Shown piece by piece: positions 23,896-30,939 of a stretch of DNA of 36,498 bases (the first letter of the stretch is position 1; the number at the start of each line of letters is the position of its first letter). Where the stretch lies: positions 1 through 36,498 of the forward strand of contig JANLGZ010000036.1 of the NCBI GenBank assembly GCA_024653905.1, in the 5' to 3' direction. The translations under genes and the position numbers were made by a program. The DNA comes from an archaeon (lineage in GTDB: Archaea; Iainarchaeota; Iainarchaeia; Iainarchaeales; Iainarchaeaceae). The notes under the pieces were generated by a model. The model was given only the letters and a program-made list of their open reading frames with translations. It was not told the DNA's origin and made no database searches.

Positions 23896-23949
23896 GCCGG
23901 TGCGAATACGGATGAGCGCCGGTGCGAATACGGATGAGCGCCGGTGCGA
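23896..23949. repeat. GC-rich 22-base tandem repeat, two full copies plus a partial
   Basis: Two exact head-to-tail copies of a 22-base unit beginning GCCGGTGCGAATACGG (23896-23917 and 23918-23939) are followed by its first ten bases (23940-23949). The block is much richer in G+C than its surroundings and lies between the 3' end of the multi-TM gene and the promoter of the 27-residue gene. Its role is unknown. Confidence 0.9.
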
Positions 23950-23963
23950 GAAATGCGAAATAT

Positions 23964-24827
23964 TCATTTCCTGAACAAATTCTGAACTTCTGCTTCTGAA
24001 AACCCTGGAGGCAAAATACCCTGATCAGCATATAAATAAAGAAGCGTTTTGTAAATCTGGCTAATTGCTGATTGTATAAGAATCATTATCAGGAAACCAA
24101 AAACAAAGAATAATGCGACTGCAACACCAATAAGTGGTTCGATTGCAATTGCAGAAATAATCGCAACAGCCCCAATAATTACCCAGATTAAAAACATTGC
24201 AAAGAAAATTAGGCCTGTGCTGAAACCAATGAACAATGCTTCTTTCCAAGTGGCTTTGAGAGTTTCTCCTGATTTTTTTATTGTATCAATAACTCCTAAA
24301 TTTTGGTAAACAATAACCGGAATAATAAAAAAAGTAAGCAAACCCCATGCAAGACCAATGATTCCTCTTAAAATTCCGAGTAATAAAGGGCCTATTCCTT
24401 TTACTTTTCTTGCGGCACTTTCAATAGCATTCATTATCAGACCCACAAGAGCTGAAAGTACAGCCCACTGTAAAATAACTCCAAATCGCGAGAATGCAAA
24501 ACTAATTGATGAACTCATTGATTCTCCACTGCCTTCAATTCTTGATTTTACGGCATGAACCAGAGCTACATTGAAAAAAATTGCTAAAAAGGATGTTCCG
24601 ATATAATAAGCAAAAAGAACAGCCAAATAAAGAACATTTCCAAACGATTCAGTGTCAGTGTTTACTGATAAAGCACCTGTAATAACGAACGGGGCAAAAA
24701 AACCAACCAAAAGAAGAATAGAAAAGAATGCAGAAAGGAAAGGAAAAATCATTAACTTTTTTTCTTCCATCAACATTGCAAAAGAAACCTTGGTTAATTT
24801 CCAACCAGCTTTAATAGATTCAAACAT
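23964..24827 (-). CDS. Multi-pass membrane protein, DUF6159-like
   Basis: The 287-residue product has about six hydrophobic segments: residues 28-50, 64-90, 110-135, 150-175, 195-225 and 230-255. The N-terminal pattern MFESIKAGWKLTKVSFAMLMEEKKLMIFPFLSAF and the central SRFGVILQWAVLSALVG resemble the DUF6159 family of uncharacterised membrane proteins. The C-terminus has a short cytoplasmic tail with YKTLLYLYADQGILPPGF. A GCTTTAAATTC box 25 bases upstream (minus strand) predicts a leaderless message. Function unknown. Confidence 0.75.
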   Translation of the reverse strand: MFESIKAGWKLTKVSFAMLMEEKKLMIFPFLSAFFSILLLVGFFAPFVITGALSVNTDTESFGNVLYLAVLFAYYIGTSFLAIFFNVALVHAVKSRIEGSGESMSSSISFAFSRFGVILQWAVLSALVGLIMNAIESAARKVKGIGPLLLGILRGIIGLAWGLLTFFIIPVIVYQNLGVIDTIKKSGETLKATWKEALFIGFSTGLIFFAMFLIWVIIGAVAIISAIAIEPLIGVAVALFFVFGFLIMILIQSAISQIYKTLLYLYADQGILPPGFSEAEVQNLFRK

Positions 24828-25072
24828 TAAAGAAATAATATGCCTTTTTTGAATTTAAAGCTAACGGGCAGAAATAACTTTTTAATCCAAGGCAAAAAAA
24901 ATGATTTAATAAAAAAAAGCCAATGAAAAAATTAAAAATGATTTAATAAAAAAAAAGTTAATGAAAAAAAGTTAATGAAAAAATATTGCTTATAAAAAAA
25001 GACAAAGTAAAAATATTGATTGATTTAAGATTAATGAAAAGAATTTGATTTTATTTTTTTTGGATGTTAATT
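24828..25072. other. AT-rich intergenic stretch with degenerate repeats
   Basis: These 245 bases carry no plausible gene. An ATGATTTAATAAAA... unit occurs at 24901-24925 and again at 24938-24963, followed by AAAAAAAGTTAATG repeats up to about 24978. Both flanking genes read on the minus strand. It may be a region of slippage. Confidence 0.6.
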
Positions 25073-25579
25073 TTATTTTTTATACTGCGCCCAATTCGCA
25101 AAAGCCCCTAACTCTCGCGGAGTTGGGTCTGCCTCATGCCCATTTGGAAGAATCTTGATTATCTTTATTCCCCGTTTATTTGACCGCTCGTATTCAAAAA
25201 CCTGTCTTACAAACGTAAAACCATTCAATTTCATTGCACGAAATCGCATATTAAACTCGTTTGCTTCCTCGACAGTAGCGGTCCTTGGTTTGCCTTTCCC
25301 GTTTTTGTCCTGAACCATTACTACTCTCCGCCCTTTATCTACACTGTTTTCAAAGACAGTTGCACCACTAGAAAGAGTCAGTCTATCCCCATTAGAAGCA
25401 CGGGCTTCTCTCGAAGGCGGCAATCCGCTATGATCACGGGGCCTGGAATTAACCTTTGATTCAACTGCAGGCTTAGAACTTGGTTTAGCGAGAGGCAAAG
25501 ATTTGGACTTAACCGCAGGTGCAGGTCTGGGCTTAGGCTTAGGAGGCGATTTTTTTGGCGGTGTTTTTACGTGAACCAT
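25073..25579 (-). CDS. Hypothetical protein with Pro/Lys-rich N-terminus
   Basis: The 168-residue product is not recognised. Residues 1-45 are low-complexity Pro/Lys/Ser (KTPPKKSPPKPKPRP...), probably a disordered basic tail. The remainder is a compact domain with GDRLTLSSGATVFENSVDKGRRVVMVQD and FNMRFRAMKLNGFTFVRQVFEYERSNKRGIKIIKILP. There is no signal peptide. The gene starts eight bases after the 212-residue gene stop. G+C content is visibly higher than neighbours, which could indicate recent acquisition. Confidence 0.6.
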   Translation of the reverse strand: MVHVKTPPKKSPPKPKPRPAPAVKSKSLPLAKPSSKPAVESKVNSRPRDHSGLPPSREARASNGDRLTLSSGATVFENSVDKGRRVVMVQDKNGKGKPRTATVEEANEFNMRFRAMKLNGFTFVRQVFEYERSNKRGIKIIKILPNGHEADPTPRELGAFANWAQYKK

Positions 25580-25587
25580 TTTTCATC

Positions 25588-26226
25588 TTACTCCTTTGCC
25601 CATTTTTTGATTAATTGCAAAGATTTTATTTCTTCCTCGAGTTTGGAAACTTTTTTACTCAAATCATCAATTTTGGAAGTTGAAATTTCACTCCGAAAAT
25701 CCTGCAAAATATCAGCATACTTTCCTACTTTTTTATCATCTTTGTAAACAATACTGTTTTGTACAGTTTCAACAAGATTTTTTCTGTATTCTAAATCATC
25801 AACAAACATTTTCACCATGGGTTTCCATTTCGGGTCAGCAACTAAATGAACAGGTAATGAAACCGAACCTGCATCGCTTTTGTAATCAGGATCTGAAATT
25901 GTTTTTGCAACATGTTTCCAGTACAATGGTTCTGCGAATTTTTTAAATTGATGCCTTTGATGATAGGTTTTTGCTTGTGAAAGTTTTTCTTTCCAAGTAT
26001 TATTTTTTTTAGAATAAACATCCTTCAATTCTTCAAGTTCTTTTATCTGAACATCAATTCTCATAGGGGAAGGATAAGCTAATTTTGGCCAGGGTTTTCC
26101 GGATTTTACCGCACTAATAACCCCGCCTCGAATGAAGTACTTTTCTAAAGCTTGGTAACGCTCATCTTTAGTGACTTCAAAATTTTCATCAAAAGCCCGC
26201 ATAGAGCTTATAATATTGCTTGCCAT
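25588..26226 (-). CDS. Hypothetical helical protein, 212 residues
   Basis: No family is recognised. The product is highly charged and helical with a C-terminal coiled coil (ISTSKIDDLSKKVSKLEEEIKSLQLIKKWAKE, about 181-212). The body contains KPWPKLAYPSPMRIDVQIKELEELKDVYSKK and EPLYWKHVAKTISDPDYK. There is no signal peptide or TM segment. A CATTTATTAATCC box about 25 bases upstream suggests a leaderless start at ATG 26226. It forms a two-gene operon with the Pro/Lys-rich protein. Confidence 0.6.
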   Translation of the reverse strand: MASNIISSMRAFDENFEVTKDERYQALEKYFIRGGVISAVKSGKPWPKLAYPSPMRIDVQIKELEELKDVYSKKNNTWKEKLSQAKTYHQRHQFKKFAEPLYWKHVAKTISDPDYKSDAGSVSLPVHLVADPKWKPMVKMFVDDLEYRKNLVETVQNSIVYKDDKKVGKYADILQDFRSEISTSKIDDLSKKVSKLEEEIKSLQLIKKWAKE

Positions 26227-26454
26227 AAGAAGAAGAATGATTCAAGGATTAATAAATGTTACAGAAAACAATTGAATTGGTTTTTAGATGGTTTCAGGCC
26301 CGCACACTAACTTTTGAACTAAAAAAACAAAATCAGGTTTTGTGAAAATCATTTATAAATATGTAAAAGTACCATTATAAGCAAAACAACAATTCTATCC
26401 TCTTTCCAATTTGAAACAAAAAACCTTAAATTCTGGTTGAATATCAATAATACT

Positions 26455-26598
26455 ATGGAAACTGTTACTATTTCAAAAAAAGAGTATGAACTACTCAAAA
26501 GAAACGCAACCGTAGACAATGAACTTGTGCAAAGCATTAAAAAAAGTCTGAAAGACATTAAGGAAGGAAGAATAAGCGAATGGACGCCTTCTAAATAA
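26455..26598 (+). CDS. Probable small antitoxin, 47 residues
   Basis: This short gene encodes METVTISKKEYELLKRNATV followed by VQSIKKSLKDIKEGRISEW, a pattern typical of small RelB-like antitoxins: a strand, the SK.EYE.L helix, then a helix ending in KEGRI..W. A CCTTAAATTC box about 25 bases before ATG 26455 predicts a leaderless message. Its 3' end overlaps by eight bases the 3' end of a convergent RelE-type toxin gene on the other strand. This tail-to-tail arrangement is unlike the usual co-transcribed pair. Confidence 0.7.
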   Translation: METVTISKKEYELLKRNATVDNELVQSIKKSLKDIKEGRISEWTPSK

Positions 26599-26932
26599 GT
26601 TTTTTGTTTTTCAAAGTTTCAAAAACAAATCTTTGATAGTCAGATAAATCTCTTATAATCTGATTAATCGTGGCTTGCTGTGTTTTTTTATTGCTCAATG
26701 CCACTGCAAGTATAACAAAATAAGTTTCATAAACTAAATAGTAAAGTCTCTTTCCTCCAAACTTCTTCTCCCTGAAAAAACTCAAACCAGATAAAGGTTT
26801 ACCAACTAAATCACCTTTTTCATACAATTGCAGCAAAATTTTATTTACCTGAATTTTTTCTTCAGAAGAAAGCCTTTCAAACTGCTTATCAAACTCATTA
26901 GTTTTAAAAACCTTGAATTTTTGATTATTCAT
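26591..26932 (-). CDS. RelE-superfamily toxin-like protein
   Basis: The product of about 113 residues shows KVFKTNEFDKQFERLSSEEKIQVNKILLQLYEKGDLVGKPLSGLSFFREKKFGGKRLYYLVYETYFVILAVALSNKKTQQATINQIIRDL. The GKPL..L..FRE.KFGGKRLYYLVY pattern with a following strand and NKK.QQ..I helix is typical of archaeal RelE-like toxins. I favour ATG 26932 because a TTTAATA box lies about 25 bases upstream; ATG 26947 is also open. Its 3' end overlaps the 47-residue antitoxin gene, which runs in the opposite direction. Confidence 0.75.
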   Translation of the reverse strand: MNNQKFKVFKTNEFDKQFERLSSEEKIQVNKILLQLYEKGDLVGKPLSGLSFFREKKFGGKRLYYLVYETYFVILAVALSNKKTQQATINQIIRDLSDYQRFVFETLKNKKLI

Positions 26933-26949
26933 AATGAAAATAGCCATTA

Positions 26950-26962
26950 CTATTAAAAAAAG
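26950..26962. promoter_or_regulatory. Shared TATA-like element between toxin and NAC genes
   Basis: ACTATTAAAAAAA read forward fits a TATA box about 25-30 bases before the short NAC leader, and its complement TTTTTTTAATAGT fits one for the leaderless toxin start at 26932. The same AT element may serve both directions. Confidence 0.4.
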
Positions 26963-26993
26963 CTTTCAAAGTAAATATTTTTGGTGATGTGGA

Positions 26994-27329
26994 ATGTTTC
27001 CTGGAATGGGTGGAATGGACCCAAGAAAAATGAAAATGATGATGAAGCAACTAGGCATTAAAAATGAGGATATTGATGCCAAAAGAGTAATATTCGAACT
27101 TGAAAATGGAAGATTAATTATTGATAACCCTCAGGTTTCAGCTATTGATATGCAGGGACAAAAAACTTACACTGTAATGGGAGAAGCTCGTGAAGAACAG
27201 GGTGGAATTCCTGAAGAGGACATAAAAATGGTTTGCGAACAAGCGGGTGTTTCTGAAGAAGAAGCTAAAACCGCACTGGAAGAAGCAGACGGGGATATTG
27301 CCGAGGCAATAAGCAAACTAAAAAAATAA
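26994..27329 (+). CDS. nac: Nascent polypeptide-associated complex protein (NAC alpha)
   Basis: Archaeal NAC forms homodimers at the ribosomal exit tunnel and contacts emerging chains. The 111-residue product begins MFPGMGGMDPRKMKMMMKQLGIKNEDIDAKRVIFELENGRLIIDNPQVSAIDMQGQKTYTVMGEA, the archaeal NAC domain, followed by a UBA domain (IPEEDIKMVCEQAGVSEEEAKTALEEADGDIAEAISKLKK). The start ATG 26994 follows GGTGATGTGGA. Just past its stop, 27352-27378 encodes the same final eight residues EAISKLKK and a stop with different codons, a puzzling partial duplicate. Confidence 0.95.
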   Translation: MFPGMGGMDPRKMKMMMKQLGIKNEDIDAKRVIFELENGRLIIDNPQVSAIDMQGQKTYTVMGEAREEQGGIPEEDIKMVCEQAGVSEEEAKTALEEADGDIAEAISKLKK

Positions 27330-27351
27330 TGCCAAAAGGTCTGAAAGGTCA

Positions 27352-27378
27352 GAGGCAATTTCTAAATTAAAAAAATAG
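27352..27378 (+). pseudogene. Duplicate of the NAC C-terminal end
   Basis: Nine codons here read EAISKLKK and stop, the same peptide end as NAC (27303-27329), but with three synonymous codon changes and in another frame. It looks like the 3' remnant of a second, diverged NAC gene, or a tail left behind after recombination. Confidence 0.4.
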
Positions 27379-27382
27379 TTCT

Positions 27383-27859
27383 TTACCCGTGCAGTTGCTT
27401 CAGATTTTCTTCTAAATAAGAGGCACGGTTATACCCGTCTTCCATGAGTTGTTCAAAGTGTTTCATTGTATCAGTATAATTTACAATCATAGCCCTGCAC
27501 TTGTTCAAACCTGGTTCGCCACCATGGGTTTCCAAAAAAGCATGAAGATGCACCAAGGCTTGTTTATACAAAGTTATCTGCCTTTCCCTTAGAGCATTTA
27601 TCGAAGCAATGCACTCAAAAAGAAGCTTTTCCCTTAAGGCATTTCTTCCTTCACTTTCAAAAATCTGTGACTCAAGCGATTCGGCTTTTCTGTCGGTTTT
27701 ATCTAATGACCCAAACAACGATTTCAATTCATGTTCTATTGGCTCGAGTTCTGCCTTGAAAAAGTTTTCAAATTTCTTTTCCATTACTCTTTTTCTTTCT
27801 TCAAGTTTTTTTTTCCCGCCTTCTATAACTTTAAACTTAAACGGTATTTTTGGACGCAT
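27383..27859 (-). CDS. Hypothetical helical/coiled-coil protein, 158 residues
   Basis: No family is recognised. The product has a basic N-terminus (MRPKIPFKFKVIEGGKKKLEERKR) and then long helices rich in Glu/Lys/Leu (FFKAELEPIEHELKSLFGSLDKTDRKAESLESQI; ALREKLLFECIASINALRERQITLYKQALVHLHAFLETHGGE). There are two cysteines and a His-containing C-terminal half. No TM or signal is seen. A CTTATTAATG box 25 bases upstream suggests a leaderless start at ATG 27859. It stands alone, ending just after the NAC gene tail. Confidence 0.6.
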   Translation of the reverse strand: MRPKIPFKFKVIEGGKKKLEERKRVMEKKFENFFKAELEPIEHELKSLFGSLDKTDRKAESLESQIFESEGRNALREKLLFECIASINALRERQITLYKQALVHLHAFLETHGGEPGLNKCRAMIVNYTDTMKHFEQLMEDGYNRASYLEENLKQLHG

Positions 27860-27890
27860 AAAAGAAAAAGGGTTTCAAACATTAATAAGT

Positions 27891-29237
27891 TTAACTTTCG
27901 ATTTGTACAGGAGCAACTTCCTGTGCCTGAACATCAGTTATTCCGCTTCTTTCGTTTGCAAATACAACCAATGAAAGATTTACTGTTTCTCCTTGGATTT
28001 TTTCAAGGTTTACGAATGCTTCAAAAGAACCAGAACTTAATGAAAATGAAGTGTTTGCATCGAGAATAAAAATCGAGTCTGCTTTGATTATTGCTTTTTG
28101 TAAAGGTTCAATATCAATGTTTGTTTGTGTAATGCTTGCAAGCAAAGCTTCTTTTGATTCTGCTTGAATTGTTCCCTGTAAACTAACTTTTGGTTCTTCG
28201 ATTCTATCAACTTCAAAACCAAACGAATTGAGCCCTTCTTCTAAAGAATCTTTGAAAGAACCAAAATCTGTTCCCGGATTAAACTCAACTACTGCGAAAC
28301 TATTATCAGACGCAATACTGCTGGAAACAGCTCCGTCAAAAGAACTCAAAAAGAAATTCAAATCCTCTGGAAAAAAACTGTTGGCATCAGAAAAATAAAC
28401 ATTTATGCTTGTACTAAGAGGAGAAACTTGAATAGTGGATGTTTCTGCATTATTATTTTCTTCGAGGATTGTTTTTGCATTCTCAAGTACTGCTTTTTTT
28501 GAATAATCAGCAGAAGCTTTTACAAAAAACTCGTTTTCAACAGAATCAATTGGAAAGGAATCTTCTGTAAAGTAAATCTGAGGAGAACTTGAATTATTGC
28601 GCAATTCAAAAGCGGTTAAACTGACTAAATTTTGCCCTTCAAAAGAAGCATTTAATGAAACAATTAAATCATCTCCTTTGAGAGTGTCCATTGTAACATA
28701 TGCCTGTGCCTGAGGCTCGGTAAAAGTATATTCCTGTGTTAGGTCAAGGTCTTCGTTTCGAAATTCTACTGTTTCAGGAATCGAAACTAATGCCTGCGGA
28801 AAAATCTGAACATTGGTTAATGATTCAATTGCATTTATTGATTCAAATGCAGTTCTTATTGCTTCTGGAGAATCAATCCTTAAATCTGCCCTGAAGTTTT
28901 CATTCCTTGCAGAATCATCAAAAAACTGCGGATTATTAACAGAAACAACTTCCTTAATTGCTAATATTTTTGAGGTAGTTTCACTTAATTCAAAATCCCC
29001 TGATTTTGCAAGCAAAACAACTGTGGGAAATAGGTCTATTACAGTAGCCTGAATCTGAGGAACCTCATAAGCAATAGTGGTTGGTGTTTGATTTATTGGA
29101 ACATCTGGAACATACCCCTCAGGAGGAATATTGTTTGAATTATTAGTGTTATCCTGTGAAGCAAATAGCCCAAGTACTGAGCCGAACATTACAATAGCTA
29201 AAAAAATGGCTCCAAGCTGGTTTTTTGTCAATCCCAT
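27891..29237 (-). CDS. Anchored extracytoplasmic protein, acidic, unknown family
   Basis: The product of about 448 residues has an N-terminal TM segment (about residues 6-27, LGAIFLAIVMFGSVLGLFAS) then an Asn/Pro/Thr linker and a large acidic, beta-rich domain outside the cell. No known domain is recognised. The recurring short helices followed by strands (e.g. SPEAIRTAFESINAIESLTNVQIFPQALVSI and SFKDSLEEGLNSFGFEVDRIEEPKVSL) suggest several small alpha/beta repeats. ATG 29237 follows GTGATACGA; the longer frame to 29267 lacks this. It is divergent from the FKBP gene, so it may be a partner of other envelope proteins. Confidence 0.7.
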   Translation of the reverse strand: MGLTKNQLGAIFLAIVMFGSVLGLFASQDNTNNSNNIPPEGYVPDVPINQTPTTIAYEVPQIQATVIDLFPTVVLLAKSGDFELSETTSKILAIKEVVSVNNPQFFDDSARNENFRADLRIDSPEAIRTAFESINAIESLTNVQIFPQALVSIPETVEFRNEDLDLTQEYTFTEPQAQAYVTMDTLKGDDLIVSLNASFEGQNLVSLTAFELRNNSSSPQIYFTEDSFPIDSVENEFFVKASADYSKKAVLENAKTILEENNNAETSTIQVSPLSTSINVYFSDANSFFPEDLNFFLSSFDGAVSSSIASDNSFAVVEFNPGTDFGSFKDSLEEGLNSFGFEVDRIEEPKVSLQGTIQAESKEALLASITQTNIDIEPLQKAIIKADSIFILDANTSFSLSSGSFEAFVNLEKIQGETVNLSLVVFANERSGITDVQAQEVAPVQIES

Positions 29238-29332
29238 TCGTATCACTACTTTTATAATATTATTCAAAGTTAATTGATTAGTTAATCAAGCTGAAAAAGG
29301 CTTTTAAAACAACTTTTTTCGGAAGTGTTTTT

Positions 29333-30082
29333 ATGAAAGAAAAATCATGTATTTTGATTGAGTTTACAGGAAAAGTCAGTGAAAGTGGAAAAATATTTGA
29401 CACAACAGATGAAAAAACCGCAAAAGAAGCAGGTTTGTACAAAGAACAAGCTGTTTTCAAACCAGTTCCAGTCATAATAGGCAACGGAGATGTCCTTAAA
29501 GGTTTAGATATTGCTTTGAGAGAAATGAGTGAAGGCGAATCCAAAAATATTAAACTTTCTCCTGAAAAGGCATTTGGTCAGAGGCAAAAAGAATTAATTG
29601 TTGTTATTCCTGTAAAGCAATTTACTGAAAGAAAAATCAAACCATTCCCTGGATTGATTGTTGATTTGAATGGCCAATATGGAAGAGTTCAGACAGTTTC
29701 TGGAGGAAGAGTTAGAGTTGATTTGAATAATGATTTAGCCGGGAAAGATGTTGAATATTCTGTTAAAATTATTAAAGAAATTAAAACCACTAAAGAGAAA
29801 GCTGAGGTTTTAACTGAAAAATATTTTCCAATGAAGGATAAGAAAGTTGAAACCAAATTAGAGGAAAATATTTTGAAGGTTAAGTTTCCAAAAGAACTGG
29901 CTTCACAAATCGGAGCATTATTGGTTCCTTTTACTAAAACCATAAAAGAAGCGATTCCTGAAATCAAATCAGTTGAATTTGTGGAAAGCTTTGAAGGAAA
30001 AACTGTAAAAGAAAAAGAGAGCAAATCTGGAACGCATACTCACACACATGCTGATGGCACAGTACATCACCATGAGCATTAA
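29333..30082 (+). CDS. Long FKBP-type peptidyl-prolyl isomerase with His-rich tail
   Basis: The 249-residue product is a SlyD-like archaeal FKBP: ILIEFTGKVSESGKIFDTTDEKTAKEAG, then PVPVIIGNGDVLKGLDIALREMSEGESKNIKLSPEKAFGQR, with the G.vlkGlD.al..M..Ge...i...pe.AfG signature. An insert-in-flap domain follows (residues about 85-150), then a C-terminal domain of about 70 residues (FKBP26-type). It catalyses proline isomerisation and acts as a folding helper. The end HTHTHADGTVHHHEH is a metal-binding His tail, as in SlyD proteins. It is preceded by GTGTTTTT before ATG and has no signal peptide. Confidence 0.9.
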   Translation: MKEKSCILIEFTGKVSESGKIFDTTDEKTAKEAGLYKEQAVFKPVPVIIGNGDVLKGLDIALREMSEGESKNIKLSPEKAFGQRQKELIVVIPVKQFTERKIKPFPGLIVDLNGQYGRVQTVSGGRVRVDLNNDLAGKDVEYSVKIIKEIKTTKEKAEVLTEKYFPMKDKKVETKLEENILKVKFPKELASQIGALLVPFTKTIKEAIPEIKSVEFVESFEGKTVKEKESKSGTHTHTHADGTVHHHEH

Positions 30083-30130
30083 AATCTGATTAAAGAAAAC
30101 CGACAAACAGCAGGTTGAACGTGACGTCCT

Positions 30131-30171
30131 CCCACGCCTAAAGGTGTGGGTTTCCCTGTATTTTCAAGAAA
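30131..30171. mobile_element. Lone IS200/IS605-like element end
   Basis: CCCACGCCTAAAGGTGTGGG forms an eight-pair hairpin with one G-T pair (30131-30150), preceded by CAGCAGGTTGAACGTGACGTCCT and followed by a TTTTCAAG. This matches the hairpin end familiar from IS200/IS605 elements that encode TnpB. No transposase or TnpB gene is present nearby, so this is a solo end or relic. Confidence 0.55.
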
Positions 30172-30229
30172 CCCAGTTGGTTAGTTTGGTTTGATAGATG
30201 TTGCCTTGTTCTCTGACATATCTGTGTTG

Positions 30230-30669
30230 ATGGAAAATCAAAATGCGTTAGTTGTTTTTCAAAACAAGAAAATAAGGCGAATATGGCACGAAAATGATTG
30301 GTTTTTTTCAGTAATAAATATTGTAAGCGCCTTGGAAGCGAGCACCCTGCCTAAGAGATATTGGTCTGACTTAAAAGCCAAACTTTCAGAGAAAGGTTTT
30401 GAACCGTACGATAAAATCGTACAGTTGAAAATGCCTGCGGAAGACGGGAAATCAAGGGAAACTGACTGTGCTAACACAAAAAATATGTTTAGAATCATAC
30501 AGTCGATTCCCTAGCCAAAGGCCGAACCATTCAAGCGCTGGCTCGCACAAGTTGGATATGAGCGCGTCCAGGAAATTGAAAATCCCGAACTGTCGCAGGA
30601 ACCATGAAAGAACTTTACAGGGCTAAAGGCTATTCGGACGAATGGATTGAAAAAAGAGTCCGGGGATAG
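30230..30669 (+). pseudogene. Broken BRO-N/antirepressor-type gene
   Basis: Residues from ATG 30230 (ENQNALVVFQNKKIRRIWHENDWFFSVINIVSALEAS..., PAEDGKSRETDCANTKNMFRIIQSIP) match the BRO-N/DinD-like antirepressor family common in phages and mobile islands. A TAG at 30512 interrupts where the family continues SIP(S)PKAEPFKRWLA. The sequence after the stop still reads PKAEPFKRWLAQVGYERVQEIENPELSQE. One base appears to be missing near 30600, where the frame then shifts to MKELYRAKGYSDEWIEKRVRG and ends at TAG 30667-30669, cutting off the C-terminal half. Two or three disabling changes make it a pseudogene. Confidence 0.85.
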
Positions 30670-30939
30670 CTGTCAGGGTTTTATAGGTAAAAACAAAAAA
30701 AAAGAATAAAGTTCCTTTAAAAAAACGGCTCCCGAAAAAAATCTTTTTAATTCAATTTTCTCAAATTAAGCCAAATAACCGAACAGCAACACCAATAAAG
30801 AAAGTAATATATATATGAGAAAACATTAATTACTAAAAATATTCCGGGGTGTTTTTGCTTCAGGAAACCGCGACCCAAAAAAAAACAGCTAACAATAAAC
30901 ACGCAAAAAAAAACACAAGGAACCTAAAAGGGATTTTGG
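30670..30939. promoter_or_regulatory. Intergenic region with promoter of the exported-protein operon
   Basis: The 270 bases after the pseudogene hold no gene. AATATATATAT at 30806-30816 is a likely TATA box, implying a leader of about 100 bases for the exported-protein gene, with many A-tracts. Confidence 0.5.

Noticed and set aside
23836-23967. Longer form (71 codons) of the 27-residue peptide gene
   Set aside because: The extra part runs through the 22-base tandem repeat and the TATA box, so it is not likely to be translated.
26349-26558. Minus-strand 69-codon frame opposite the small antitoxin
   Set aside because: Low-complexity hydrophobic product with no RBS, antisense to a better-supported gene.
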